Positions 1 through 9,526 of a DNA stretch of 64,000 bases are shown here, one piece after another; the first letter of the stretch is position 1, and each line of letters begins with the position of its first letter. This DNA is from Chryseobacterium pennipullorum. Lineage in GTDB: Bacteria; Bacteroidota; Bacteroidia; Flavobacteriales; Weeksellaceae. Below the pieces are notes generated by a model. It was given only the letters and a program-made list of their open reading frames with translations, did not search any database and was not told where the DNA came from. A program made the position numbers and the translations under genes. The DNA lies in assembly GCF_003384725.1 (NCBI RefSeq), contig NZ_QNVV01000001.1, positions 1 to 64,000 on the forward strand, read 5' to 3'.

Positions 1-125
1 GATTGATAAGCATATTTTTCAGAAAGTGGATCTATATTAAAGAACCTTCCCACATCCGGCATGTAATTTCTCCATTTAAAACTGTAAAAACCTGTTTCTT
101 GAAGTTCTTGTCCTTGATACTTATA
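1..125 (-). repeat. Exact 125-bp direct repeat, copy A (RHS core end)
   Basis: Positions 1-125 are identical to 1870-1994, with an offset of 1869 bp (a multiple of three, same reading frame). The block encodes the last part of the RHS core, through GRFFNIDPLSEKYAYQS. Identity stops abruptly at 126, while the left limit is cut by the window edge, so the true repeat may be longer. Confidence 0.95.
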
Positions 126-892
126 CTGATAAGCATTTTGAGTTGTTGCTGTATAGTTATGCATTAATCCAAATGGATAATAGTTATTGACTTCTACAAT
201 TTCCCCAGGTCGCCAATCTTTAATACATATTTTACCAAAACAGGTTGAAGCATCATATATTCTTGGCTGAATAATGCCATCTTTATTTAGATCCGTATAA
301 CTTAACCGTAGATTTCCTAAATGATCTGTGAAGTTATATACATACCGGTTCAGTAATACATCATAATACCCTTCAGAGGTAGGAATAATCCTCAATTGTA
401 ATACCGGAACTTCATTGGGATCAGAAATGAAGGTTCCTTTACCATTCCATGATTCTCTTAAAAATGTAGATTTATACTGAAATCCGTCCAGATAATGAGT
501 TTCAAGATTGTCAAACAGCTTCTTTACTTTTACTCCATCTGCTCTGTACAAGTAGCTTGTCACTTGTGAGTTTTGTGTAATCTGCTTTGGTAAATTTAAA
601 TAATTATATTCAATGGAAGCAATACCTTTATCTAAATGTTTAGTCATGTTTGCGTTTTCCATTGGTACTTCCATTATCATATTCAATAGTGTTGGGAACA
701 GCGGTGTAAGGGTAGCCTGAAGGATTCTGCTGTTCATCGGTCACTTTAGCCAATCTGTTCCCTGAATAGTCATACTTAAGATTATCTATTTTCATGGCGA
801 CAGTGCTTCCCGGAAGAAGCCCTTCTGATCTTTGCAGTCTTGTAATATTACCGTTAAGGTCATATTACATCTTTTCAAGATAATGTAAGCTG
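1..892 (-). pseudogene. Decayed RHS core fragment (displaced copy, continues past left edge)
   Basis: Reading the minus strand by hand gives RHS/YD-repeat core protein. The hallmark DHLGN motif lies at about 315-330, and a YPFG motif and the RHS-associated core (YQGQELQETGFYSFKWRNY) run towards position 1. The frame is open from about 660 down to position 1. Around 656-660 an extra A in a short run shifts the frame: above it the homologous reading (YPYTAVPNTIEYDN) lies in another frame. Near 867-871 that upstream frame meets a TAA where the intact neighbour has Asp (FEKMDYDLNGN). There is no start or signal peptide; homology begins abruptly near 890, next to a terminator. It looks like a leftover, displaced RHS core. 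What follows the core lies outside the window and could be an alternative toxin tip. Confidence 0.8.
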
Positions 893-894
893 CA

Positions 895-953
895 AAGCTT
901 TTTATAAAATAACAAAGCCACCTGATCGGTGGCTTTGTTATTTTATAAAGCTT
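895..953 (-). terminator. Long hairpin terminator after the RHS operon
   Basis: A perfect 19-bp inverted repeat (904-922 and 928-946) has a 5-nt loop. Flanking aagctt and ttt/aaa sequences extend it with a small bulge. It begins 4 bp beyond the stop of the 79-residue membrane protein, so it closes the minus-strand RHS operon and separates it from the decayed copy. Confidence 0.85.
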
Positions 954-957
954 ATGT

Positions 958-1197
958 CTACCAATCTTGCCGTAGTGCTACCCCAAAGGAGAAGCAAAAT
1001 AATAGAAAGACAAACAATAAACCATTTAAAATAAAGTTTAGCAACTTATTATTGTATTTATAAATCATGTAAAAGTTAATTGCCAGTAGAACTATCACCA
1101 AAGGGGTAAATTCTAAAAAATAATCATATTGAAAATATAATAAAAGTACGGTATAAATTACTGAAATAATTAAAATTATTTTTGTGACTGTTTTCAT
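958..1197 (-). CDS. Small three-helix membrane protein, candidate immunity protein
   Basis: A 79-residue, very hydrophobic protein with three likely membrane helices (about residues 5-22, 30-47 and 54-75) and few charged residues; I recognise no family. Its ATG overlaps the stop of the upstream RHS gene by one base (TAATG), which implies translational coupling, and a strong terminator follows. Polymorphic toxins usually carry their immunity gene directly after the toxin tip, so position, size and coupling suggest it protects against the lipase-like tip of the RHS protein. That role is inferred from context only. Confidence 0.75.
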   Translation of the reverse strand: MKTVTKIILIISVIYTVLLLYFQYDYFLEFTPLVIVLLAINFYMIYKYNNKLLNFILNGLLFVFLLFCFSFGVALRQDW

Positions 1198-4100
1198 TAT
1201 TGATTAGGTATTAATTCTCTTTTTACAACATCTCTAACTTTTGTGCTTAAATCATTATCTATGCTTTTATGATCTGATGTAGGGGCTAGGACATTTACTA
1301 TTTTAGTAGTCTTATTATCGCTTGTAGGTTCTATCTTCTCTCCTCCGTATATATTTTTTGTCTGATAGTAATTAACTGCTTTCGATACGTTAGACGGTAT
1401 CTTTGTATCAGCATAGCCATCCATTATATCTAAAGTCACCATTAAATCTACTTTTAATTTTTTATTTTCATTTAATGATTCTACCAGATTATCACCTCCT
1501 AAACTATGTCCAACAGCAGCAACCACACCATCTGAATGCACATTATTAAAATTTGAGATAGTTGATTTGAGATCATTTTTTGTATTTTCATTCTGTGATG
1601 AATCAAAAACAACAACTCGAGTATTAGAATTAGCTAAACCAACTAACCCTCCAATACCAGTAAGATCAAGGTTTCCTTTTCCTTTAAAATCAGGATTATT
1701 GCTACCTCCTACATTCTGAGCTTGGGTATATCCTTTCTTAGTATCTCCCGACCATCCCTGGACAACAACAACTAAATTTTTATATCCGTCATCCTTTCTA
1801 AAATCTACAGCTTCTAATCCCTCCAGCTCTCTTGCATCGACAACACGATTTTCCGAAAAATTGTAATGGGATTGATAAGCATATTTTTCAGAAAGTGGAT
1901 CTATATTAAAGAACCTTCCCACATCCGGCATGTAATTTCTCCATTTAAAACTGTAAAAACCTGTTTCTTGAAGTTCTTGTCCTTGATACTTATAGCTATA
2001 ATACGAACCTATAAGACTTTTTCCATTGCCAATATGATTAAGTCCAAACGGATAGTAGTCATTGCTGTCTGTAATTTCCAGAGCGCCTGCGCTATTTTTA
2101 CCAAAACTGATCCTTGCATTTCCAAGGTGGTCTTTGTATTGATAAATATAGCGGTTTTCTATGAAACTGTAAAAACCCTCAGAGGTGGGTACAAAATCCA
2201 GTTTCCATTCGGGGGTTAAATTAATTTCATTAAGCTGGCTGTCTGCTTTTTTATATGCCTGCTCTTCATACGCAAATTCAGTCCGGCAGGTTAAACATAC
2301 TTCCCCGTCTCCAAAATAATTGTAATGAAAACCGTCCAGATAATCTGTTGTACGGACAGTACCGGTTGGCCCTCTCCTTGCTTGTCTGAAGTAGCTTTTA
2401 CGAAGCTTTACCCCGTCTGCACGGTATAAATAGCTAAGACTGGATTCCAGATTCGGTCCCAAAAAAGGATCCCGTTGACTGATTAATAGAACTTCAGGCA
2501 GATTCAGATAATTGTAGGTAATGCTCTGAATTCCTTTATCCTTCATATTGGTCATATTTCCATTCAGGTCATAGTCAATAAAGTTGTTTCCGCCTTCGTA
2601 TCCTATATCATTCTGAGCGGCTTCTTTAACCTGTGTCAGCTTATTTCCGATGTAGATGTAGGTCAGGTCATCAATTAATGATGCTGTAGTGCCTGAAGAG
2701 AAACCAGACCTTTTGAGGGCTGCAATATTCCCATTCAGGTCATAGTCCATTTTTTCAAAATATTCTTTTGCAGAGGGGTTGGTATCTTTTTGATAAAAAC
2801 CGGCTAATAATCTGTTTAATCCATCATAAACATACCCATACCTTTTCAGGTTATCATTAGGAACTGTAGCGGTTTTCCAGTCTATTTCTGCAATGTTCCC
2901 ATTAAACCTAGGCTTCACAGTAAGGCTGGAATAATCCATATTGGGGGTTACCAAGCCTTCTATGGTATTGTATTTAATTTCGTATCCAAACAATTTCCCG
3001 TTTAAGTTCTTCGGGTCATTGATCTTAGTCATCCAGCCACGAATATTGTATTTATAATCAATCTGCTGTAACGGTGAAGCAGCACTGATCCCTCCTACTT
3101 TCTTGGATTCAAGCTGTGAAAGCTCGTTGTACTTATTCTGAGCCAGAATTTCAACAGGATTACTTCCTACCTTATGTTTGTGAACCAATAGCCTGTTTTG
3201 GTGATCATACTCAAATGTTTCAGTAATGATCCTCTCGGTATCCGTAGTAAGTCTTTTGTGTTTGGTCACAGAGGTTTTAACAGCTCCTGCAAAATCAAGT
3301 TTTGATTCTGTTCTGGTATACCCTCCCAGATGATTAATGGAATGGGTTCCTATGACTCTTCCTCTGGTATCGTAATAAGAATAGGTTTTGGTCCAGTTAT
3401 CGTCTTCAATATTTTTAATGAGACTCATCACAGGAAGTCCTTTGGTGCTTTTTCCATCAGCCATCGTTGATGGCTGTAAAGTAGTCTGTCCCTGAATGCT
3501 TGATGGAAAACTAGGATTAAAGCCATACGCCTGATAAGTGTCATAATAAGTAACACTTAATAGTTTAAAATTTGTAGTGGGGTAAGCCGTACTGTTGGTA
3601 TGGTAAACCTCAATACCACTATTGCTCCAGCTTAAAGAAGTCTTGATTTCGATATTAGAGGAAAAGCCATTTATTGTATTGACCTGTGCAGGCCGTCCGG
3701 CAGTACTTTCAAAGATCCCGGTATAAATAGGCCGTGAAAGCTGATCATATTTGGTGAACAGCCATTGTCCTTTTCCCCTGAGGTTGGCATCCTGGGTTAA
3801 AACCAGCCTATCCTGTTTGTCATACACCCTGTATTCCCAGTCTTTTCCAGGGAGCTTCTTTTCTACCAACCTACCTTTCCCATCATAACGGTATTGATAA
3901 TAAAGGTTTTCTACGGTAACAGGGTCCACTATTTGAGCAGGTGCTGAAGGAGGAATAACAAATGCCAGCTGGTCATATTCATTGTATACATAATAGGTAT
4001 CTGCATTTGTTGTCGCATTCAATGCTTTTCTTGATAAGATCAGCTGCCCTTTACCGTTTTTAAATTCAATGGTTGGGTTACCATCCTCATCGGTGATGGT

Positions 4101-4679
4101 ATTTTTATAGAGGCTGTTGGGAAGAAAATACTGAAGAAGCTTAACAAAGGTTTGGGTTCTGTTCTCTACCCAGGTGGTTGTGGTTTCGTATTTCCTTACG
4201 TAGTCTACATGCACATTGACGTCATACTGAAACTTCACCGGTTTGGTATCCCAGGCTGTTCCCACCTGTTTTTGTTCCAGGATCCGGTCAAGGGGAGAGT
4301 TTTCCAGAGCTTTTTCAGCAAAGATCTTTTCCTGTCCGTAAATACTAGGCTGAGTAGCATTGGCTAAAGGATTGGGAACGATGGCTCCGTTCAGGGTATT
4401 AGATTGGGGAACCGGTAGATAATCTTTGACCTGTCTTCCAAAAGCATCATAAACAATGGGAGTGACCACATCACGTCCAAGAGGGGATGCTTTGACATTA
4501 ACGATCTGCTTTGGTCTTCCCAATCCGTCAAAATACTGAACAGTTTCGGCAGATTTGGTAGGGGAAGTTACATTGTAATCAAGATAGGTCTTGGTCTGAA
4601 TATAGTTTTCAGTAGGGGTAAGCTGGGCTTTGACACTGCCTAGCAGCAGGAGTCCTACGGGAATTATTATTTTTTTCAT
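1197..4679 (-). CDS. RHS repeat protein with DUF6443-type N-terminus and lipase-like C-terminal tip
   Basis: 1160 residues. An N-terminal signal peptide (MKKIIIPVGLLLLGSVKAQ) is followed by a DUF6443-like region, many YD repeats (YDGLGR, YDKQDR, YDLNGN) and an RHS-associated core (DHLGNARISF, YPFGL, GRFFNIDPLSE) ending near residue 945. The tip (about 958-1160) is unlike the core and carries a GHSLGG nucleophile elbow (Ser about 1059), a following Asp (LDIMD, about 1084) and a late His (SDHK, about 1137). This is the order expected of an alpha/beta-hydrolase triad, so the tip is probably a lipase or esterase toxin. RHS shells are known to encapsulate such tips. The gene lies 5 bp after a second RHS gene and overlaps the candidate immunity gene. 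The export route is not shown; there is no T9SS sorting domain. Confidence 0.88.
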   Translation of the reverse strand: MKKIIIPVGLLLLGSVKAQLTPTENYIQTKTYLDYNVTSPTKSAETVQYFDGLGRPKQIVNVKASPLGRDVVTPIVYDAFGRQVKDYLPVPQSNTLNGAIVPNPLANATQPSIYGQEKIFAEKALENSPLDRILEQKQVGTAWDTKPVKFQYDVNVHVDYVRKYETTTTWVENRTQTFVKLLQYFLPNSLYKNTITDEDGNPTIEFKNGKGQLILSRKALNATTNADTYYVYNEYDQLAFVIPPSAPAQIVDPVTVENLYYQYRYDGKGRLVEKKLPGKDWEYRVYDKQDRLVLTQDANLRGKGQWLFTKYDQLSRPIYTGIFESTAGRPAQVNTINGFSSNIEIKTSLSWSNSGIEVYHTNSTAYPTTNFKLLSVTYYDTYQAYGFNPSFPSSIQGQTTLQPSTMADGKSTKGLPVMSLIKNIEDDNWTKTYSYYDTRGRVIGTHSINHLGGYTRTESKLDFAGAVKTSVTKHKRLTTDTERIITETFEYDHQNRLLVHKHKVGSNPVEILAQNKYNELSQLESKKVGGISAASPLQQIDYKYNIRGWMTKINDPKNLNGKLFGYEIKYNTIEGLVTPNMDYSSLTVKPRFNGNIAEIDWKTATVPNDNLKRYGYVYDGLNRLLAGFYQKDTNPSAKEYFEKMDYDLNGNIAALKRSGFSSGTTASLIDDLTYIYIGNKLTQVKEAAQNDIGYEGGNNFIDYDLNGNMTNMKDKGIQSITYNYLNLPEVLLISQRDPFLGPNLESSLSYLYRADGVKLRKSYFRQARRGPTGTVRTTDYLDGFHYNYFGDGEVCLTCRTEFAYEEQAYKKADSQLNEINLTPEWKLDFVPTSEGFYSFIENRYIYQYKDHLGNARISFGKNSAGALEITDSNDYYPFGLNHIGNGKSLIGSYYSYKYQGQELQETGFYSFKWRNYMPDVGRFFNIDPLSEKYAYQSHYNFSENRVVDARELEGLEAVDFRKDDGYKNLVVVVQGWSGDTKKGYTQAQNVGGSNNPDFKGKGNLDLTGIGGLVGLANSNTRVVVFDSSQNENTKNDLKSTISNFNNVHSDGVVAAVGHSLGGDNLVESLNENKKLKVDLMVTLDIMDGYADTKIPSNVSKAVNYYQTKNIYGGEKIEPTSDNKTTKIVNVLAPTSDHKSIDNDLSTKVRDVVKRELIPNQ
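1870..1994 (-). repeat. Exact 125-bp direct repeat, copy B (inside the intact RHS gene)
   Basis: This is the partner of positions 1-125, located just upstream (in coding direction) of the variable C-terminal tip. Identical core blocks of this kind permit recombination that swaps tips. Confidence 0.95.
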
Positions 4680-4684
4680 TCGTG

Positions 4685-7600
4685 TTAGTTTTTATAGTTG
4701 TATTTGAATTCTTTCACCAGACGCCCCGTCTGATTATTCTCACGAATTTCCTTAAGCCTGCCGGCAGAGTCATAAAGATAGACCTCTCTGATACCGGATG
4801 GCGGGGTAATACTTCTCACTCCAATTAATGGATCATAAGAATAAGTAGTAATCTGATGATTCGGAAGCTGACCTCTGAACGTGGTAAAAGCAGATAGTAA
4901 GGAAGATTCATCATTGTTTGTGCCGGCAGCAGCATCCGTATTGGAAGCGTTGACAATAGTGGTAATATAAGATTGCTGGATCGCGGTCAGCTTTATATCT
5001 TCAATTTTTGCAATAGGCTTCGTATTGTTGTAGCCCCAGATAATCACTGTAGAAATCTTGTCCTTACTGGTATACTGCTGAAGATTACCATTAGAATCAT
5101 ACTGGTCATAGGTAACTTCAGTGATAGGATTACTATTCTGAAGATCATAGGATAAGGTAGAAGTAGGAAATAAGGTTGCAGGATCATCGTATTTGGTTTC
5201 TGTTTTTAGAATAATCTTCCCATTACTATCACTTACATTTTGTTTTTGTACAACTGTTGTTTCTAAAGGAATACCTATCATATTGGCGTTGATAAGCTTT
5301 TGGTTGCCTTTTTCGTGGGCATAACCAGTATTTGTTTCAACTATTTTTTTATCAGGATAAGTTTTTATTTCTTTTGTCAATTGATAATGCAAGTTACTAT
5401 CATATGAATTTTCAGTCACCGTAGACTTCATGGGCTGGTTATTCATATAATCTGTTGAAGTAACAGTTTTAAGATATTTTTGATAGGAAATATTATCATA
5501 TTCCACTATATCGAGGTTTTCAATAGCATATTGATGTACCAGTTGATACCCAAGAGGCTTTTGATAACAAGGGTTGGAATATTTTTTTTCAATATTATTT
5601 GAGTTGGGTAATGTACACTTTCCACTACCAACTAATATAAAATGAGTATGATTCGTTGTACACACCCAGTAAGTTCCATTGTTATCTCTATTAACATCTT
5701 CATTACTACAAGTATAAACAGGGTTTCTAGGTGCTTTTTGATTATAATTTTTACGGATATAATAGGATTTATTGTTTGTTATATTCTTTTTTTCCCAGAG
5801 GTAATCATTTGCTTTGAGAGTTTTACCGGTATTGTCGAAAAATTTTTCCGTTTTTAAGTAGCCATTATTCCAGCCAAAATTTGTCCAAGGAGCAGACCCT
5901 ACATTTTCAGAACCAAAAAGCTGATTTCCAGAATAATCTTTATTAACAATATATTCTTTTTCCACTCCTCCTTTTTCAAAGTTATCACCCCCTAGGCTTA
6001 CCGTTACATATTTATAGTAAACATTACTCTTACCACTGTCAAACAATGGAATAATACTGGAGGAACTAATAATTGCATCTTTTAAAACCGTTAAATCTAT
6101 ACACCCAGTTTCCCATTTTCTGAAATCAAAATAATTAGGATCAGCACCCTTTTCTCCAGATGATTGATTTAAATTATTTTTTGGAGCATAATAATACCTT
6201 TTGATAAATTGCCCATTTTCTTCAAAGTCAATCATTTTAACCACACGATTTCCACCTGTTAAGATATTTTTCGTGACCTCTGTGGGTGGTTGATCATAAT
6301 AGCTTAGTCCTACACTTCCATTGGTACAGTTCCAGTTTGCAAAAAGTTTAAATTCATATGATTTTCCTGGTTCCGTCTTCAAATAGTAATAACTGGTATT
6401 TCCATCTGAAAAACTCACATCAGAATATGATCCCATTGGATTTCCTTGTGAATCTTTTCCATTTAAATTAACAATTTGATTGGTCTGAAGGTCCATAACA
6501 CTAAAATCGATTCTGTGTCGACTCCCCAAATTCAATGAATTTTCACAATCTATTGAATTAAAATTACCATATCCTTGTATTTTAATTTCCTGACTAATTG
6601 GTGCTTGAATTGTAAATGTCTTGGTAATCTGTCTTTGATTCTTTGCCACTACTAACCCTTCATGAATATTTTTAGGATTAGGATAGACTATTTCAGTACC
6701 ATAATAAGAATTAGGTTCATATTCTATAGTAGTAAAACCTTTGGTTGGATATATAACTTTATTTAAAGCACCATATACCGACTTGGTATGGTCAGGTTGC
6801 TTATCTGCTCCATTATAGTTGATAGTATTTAGGTTTAATAAATACTTTAGATTCTTCGGAACAATATTCGTATTAAATTTTCCATTAAAGTAGCCCCAAT
6901 GATCTTGTGAAAATGATAATCTTGGAGGAAATGCAGCCGGCTGTATATATTCAAACTTATAATCTTTTGCTTTAGTAAGGGAAATTATTGAATTAAGGAA
7001 CAACCTTTCATTAAGAGTTTTATCAATCTGAAAATTAAGTTTTTCAATAATGTTGGAGTTATTATAGTGAGTCATAATTACTCCATTATTGTAATCAAGT
7101 TCTATTTTTGCTGTATTCCGGTTACTCAATATTCTTTTGAGTCTTTTTCCAAAATTATTAGTTTCGTTTGATAATATTGATCCAAGAGTTGGAGCTTTAG
7201 AATAATTTTTAGTTATAGCTAATCCTTGATCATCATATTCGCAGTCTAATTGTATAAAAGGAGATGAATAGGATAATGTTTGTGAGTGAGATAATATATA
7301 TCGCTGTATATCTTCTTCATATTCAAATATTATCTGTTCTCCATCAACATTTTCTTTTTTTGTAAGAAACCATGCTGTTATTGATGTTGGGGATGGGGGT
7401 ACATGGCTTGATCCTCCAGAAACTCTGGTAAATATTTCCTCTATGGCTGTAAAATAATAAGTTACGCCCTTAGAGTCTTTCATTACAAAATAAGGCTTGT
7501 GTTCCATATCATATAGAATCTGGAACTTTATATTATCCTTACTTAAAAGCGTAATCTGTCCTTGGTTATTGATAACAAATTGACCGTTGATATCTCCAGT

Positions 7601-8065
7601 ATTAAAAGAAAACAAATCCGCTTCAGTATCATTGTTACCATTCGCTGCATCATAAAAGAATTGAGCTACTTTAGGATCATATACGCCATTATCAAAATTG
7701 TCAGGTGGTGCTAATTTTTTATTTACAAAATCATTTTTTCCCCTTACTATCCTATTGATAACTCCCCCAGCAATAAGTGTCCATCCTAGTCCAAAATATC
7801 CATCTTTTTCATCAACTTTGATTCCGGGTGATGTATAAGATAATAAGAGGTCCATCTCCAAGCTATTTCCCTTAAATTTTAATAATGGGATATTGATATT
7901 AGGAGATCCAGTAAATTCTCCTATTTCAAGATTTCCGAACTTCCCTAAAGAATAAGCCGCAAGTGATGGGGGGGTAATGTTAGGTAGAAATTTTTCATCA
8001 CTTAATTGAGCCAAATAGGTATGATTAACTATTAATGTAGCTATTAAAATTATTTTCTTCTTCAT
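4685..8065 (-). CDS. RHS/YD-repeat secreted protein, partner of the downstream RHS gene
   Basis: 1126 residues. The N-terminus is a signal peptide (cleavage near TYLAQ). The first about 120 residues (LPNITPPSLAAYSLGKFG, then GYFGLGWTLIAGGVINR) resemble the start of SpvB/TcaC-like and RHS proteins from Bacteroidota. Degenerate YD repeats follow, with YDPLIGVRSITPP and YDSAGRLKEIRENN near the C-terminus, and it ends without any toxin tip or full RHS core. It is probably the shell or scaffold partner of the tip-bearing RHS protein, whose start codon lies 5 bp downstream. The middle is visibly more AT-rich than the downstream gene. The partner role is inferred from gene order. Confidence 0.82.
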   Translation of the reverse strand: MKKKIILIATLIVNHTYLAQLSDEKFLPNITPPSLAAYSLGKFGNLEIGEFTGSPNINIPLLKFKGNSLEMDLLLSYTSPGIKVDEKDGYFGLGWTLIAGGVINRIVRGKNDFVNKKLAPPDNFDNGVYDPKVAQFFYDAANGNNDTEADLFSFNTGDINGQFVINNQGQITLLSKDNIKFQILYDMEHKPYFVMKDSKGVTYYFTAIEEIFTRVSGGSSHVPPSPTSITAWFLTKKENVDGEQIIFEYEEDIQRYILSHSQTLSYSSPFIQLDCEYDDQGLAITKNYSKAPTLGSILSNETNNFGKRLKRILSNRNTAKIELDYNNGVIMTHYNNSNIIEKLNFQIDKTLNERLFLNSIISLTKAKDYKFEYIQPAAFPPRLSFSQDHWGYFNGKFNTNIVPKNLKYLLNLNTINYNGADKQPDHTKSVYGALNKVIYPTKGFTTIEYEPNSYYGTEIVYPNPKNIHEGLVVAKNQRQITKTFTIQAPISQEIKIQGYGNFNSIDCENSLNLGSRHRIDFSVMDLQTNQIVNLNGKDSQGNPMGSYSDVSFSDGNTSYYYLKTEPGKSYEFKLFANWNCTNGSVGLSYYDQPPTEVTKNILTGGNRVVKMIDFEENGQFIKRYYYAPKNNLNQSSGEKGADPNYFDFRKWETGCIDLTVLKDAIISSSSIIPLFDSGKSNVYYKYVTVSLGGDNFEKGGVEKEYIVNKDYSGNQLFGSENVGSAPWTNFGWNNGYLKTEKFFDNTGKTLKANDYLWEKKNITNNKSYYIRKNYNQKAPRNPVYTCSNEDVNRDNNGTYWVCTTNHTHFILVGSGKCTLPNSNNIEKKYSNPCYQKPLGYQLVHQYAIENLDIVEYDNISYQKYLKTVTSTDYMNNQPMKSTVTENSYDSNLHYQLTKEIKTYPDKKIVETNTGYAHEKGNQKLINANMIGIPLETTVVQKQNVSDSNGKIILKTETKYDDPATLFPTSTLSYDLQNSNPITEVTYDQYDSNGNLQQYTSKDKISTVIIWGYNNTKPIAKIEDIKLTAIQQSYITTIVNASNTDAAAGTNNDESSLLSAFTTFRGQLPNHQITTYSYDPLIGVRSITPPSGIREVYLYDSAGRLKEIRENNQTGRLVKEFKYNYKN

Positions 8066-8074
8066 GGTTATTTT

Positions 8075-8440
8075 TTAAATCAGTTTAGCATTCGCCGTTT
8101 TATTAGTATCTGTTTTTATGGTTACCACATAAGCTCCCTGTCCCAAAGCCTGGGTGTTTATTTTAGTGACTTTATTCTTGGTCTTCGGGTTTTTCAGCTG
8201 TCTTCCGCTCATGTCATACACCAGGATTTCTGCTTCCTTACAATCATATCCGTTGTGTCGTTTGCTTCCGGATTGAATAGAATTTCCTGTGATTAAATAT
8301 TGCCGGTCTCTGGTGGTAATCACCTCGATTAGAAAATCCAGAGTAGAGGATTTGATATTTTTCTGCCATACCACTTCCTGGACAGAGAGGCCCAAAATAG
8401 CACATAATAATATAGAGTGATTCATGTAGAGTTTTTTCAT
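8075..8440 (-). CDS. Short protein with T9SS type A C-terminal sorting domain
   Basis: 121 residues: an N-terminal hydrophobic signal-like segment, a short linker, then a type A T9SS C-terminal domain (EILVYDMSGRQL, then INTQALGQGAYVVTIK, ending TANAKLI). The family normally places this domain behind a large cargo; here almost no cargo remains. It opens the RHS operon, 9 bp before the first RHS gene. Either it is a genuine small surface protein linked to RHS secretion or the remnant of a longer protein after a deletion. The start at 8440 gives the best signal peptide; a second Met six codons in is possible. Confidence 0.7.
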   Translation of the reverse strand: MKKLYMNHSILLCAILGLSVQEVVWQKNIKSSTLDFLIEVITTRDRQYLITGNSIQSGSKRHNGYDCKEAEILVYDMSGRQLKNPKTKNKVTKINTQALGQGAYVVTIKTDTNKTANAKLI

Positions 8441-8782
8441 AATTTGTGTTTATAAAATGCTGGAAATTAATACTTTCTAAAACACAAGACAATATCACAC
8501 CCTTATTAAATAAAGAATAAACAATAAAAACTTGTTTATATAGTAAATTTTAAAACAAATTACTCTATTTAATGATTACAATCCCAAAGATATCCCAGAT
8601 TTTGTATGAATGATTATAATATTCGCTACGATAGCCAAGCCATTTTTCACTGAGACCATAGACAGACGAAAAACTGAGTAAATTCCAAACCGGAAATACC
8701 TTCGGATAGCTATTGTTTTTACCAATAGTAACTATTACCTAAAAAAGTTTCAGATTTTAGAAATATTAAGGAAATTTGCAGC
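8441..8782. other. Divergent intergenic region, no gene seen
   Basis: This 342-bp AT-rich gap separates the minus-strand RHS operon from the plus-strand MBL gene and must hold both promoters. I found no exact TAnnTTTG element, RNA gene or convincing ORF. Confidence 0.5.
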
Positions 8783-9526
8783 ATGAAAATTATTCCACTT
8801 AAAGAAGGTAATTTCTCAGCAAGTAAAACCAAGGACTTTACCCTTCTGACAGAAGAAAACTTTAATACGGTGCCCGGCATTAAAATGCCTTTTCTTATCA
8901 TTACAGAAAATGATTATATTCTTTTGGATGCTGGTATTGGATGGGAAAATGAAGATGGAAATCCGGTTATTGAGGGAATTCTGGCGAAAGAAAATATCCG
9001 TCCGGAACAGATTACAAAATTACTTCTTTCACATCTTCATAAAGATCATATTGAAGGCGCTATACGTTCTACTGAAGATGGTTTTGAAGCAGCATTTCCC
9101 AATGCAGAAATTTATATTCAAAAACGGGAACTGGATTTTGCCCTTGAAAATATGGGGAACCCCTCTTTTGACTTCAATATATTGGAGCAACTTATTCAGC
9201 TTCCTCATATCGTCTGGATGAATGGGGATAAGGGCAAGATTACGGATGAAATATCTTACGAGGTTGTAGGTGGCCACACTCCCTTTATGCAGGTTTTCTG
9301 GATCCGTGAAAACGAAGAAACGGTTTTCTATGGTGCGGACGATCTCCCCCAGGCTTCTTATCTGAAGTACCATCTTGCCTATAAAAGTGACTTCGATGGG
9401 AAAAAAGCTATGAAGCTAAGGATTGAATGGGAGAAGGAGGCAATAGAAAACCGTTGGAAAATACTACTCTATCATGACCTTACTAAAGCTGTTATTGAGC
9501 CCTGCAAGGAAAAAAAAATGGTTTAA
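8783..9526 (+). CDS. MBL-fold metallo-hydrolase
   Basis: 247 residues. The metal-binding motif SHLHKDHIEG (HxHxDH) lies near residue 90. A later GGHTPF histidine and a GADD aspartate complete the usual di-zinc site of the metallo-beta-lactamase fold. Layout and length resemble the lactonase-like branch (HTPG-like loop, short C-terminus), but the substrate cannot be told from sequence. No signal peptide, so cytoplasmic. Its stop overlaps the stop of the convergent HTH gene by 4 bp. Confidence 0.85.
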   Translation: MKIIPLKEGNFSASKTKDFTLLTEENFNTVPGIKMPFLIITENDYILLDAGIGWENEDGNPVIEGILAKENIRPEQITKLLLSHLHKDHIEGAIRSTEDGFEAAFPNAEIYIQKRELDFALENMGNPSFDFNILEQLIQLPHIVWMNGDKGKITDEISYEVVGGHTPFMQVFWIRENEETVFYGADDLPQASYLKYHLAYKSDFDGKKAMKLRIEWEKEAIENRWKILLYHDLTKAVIEPCKEKKMV

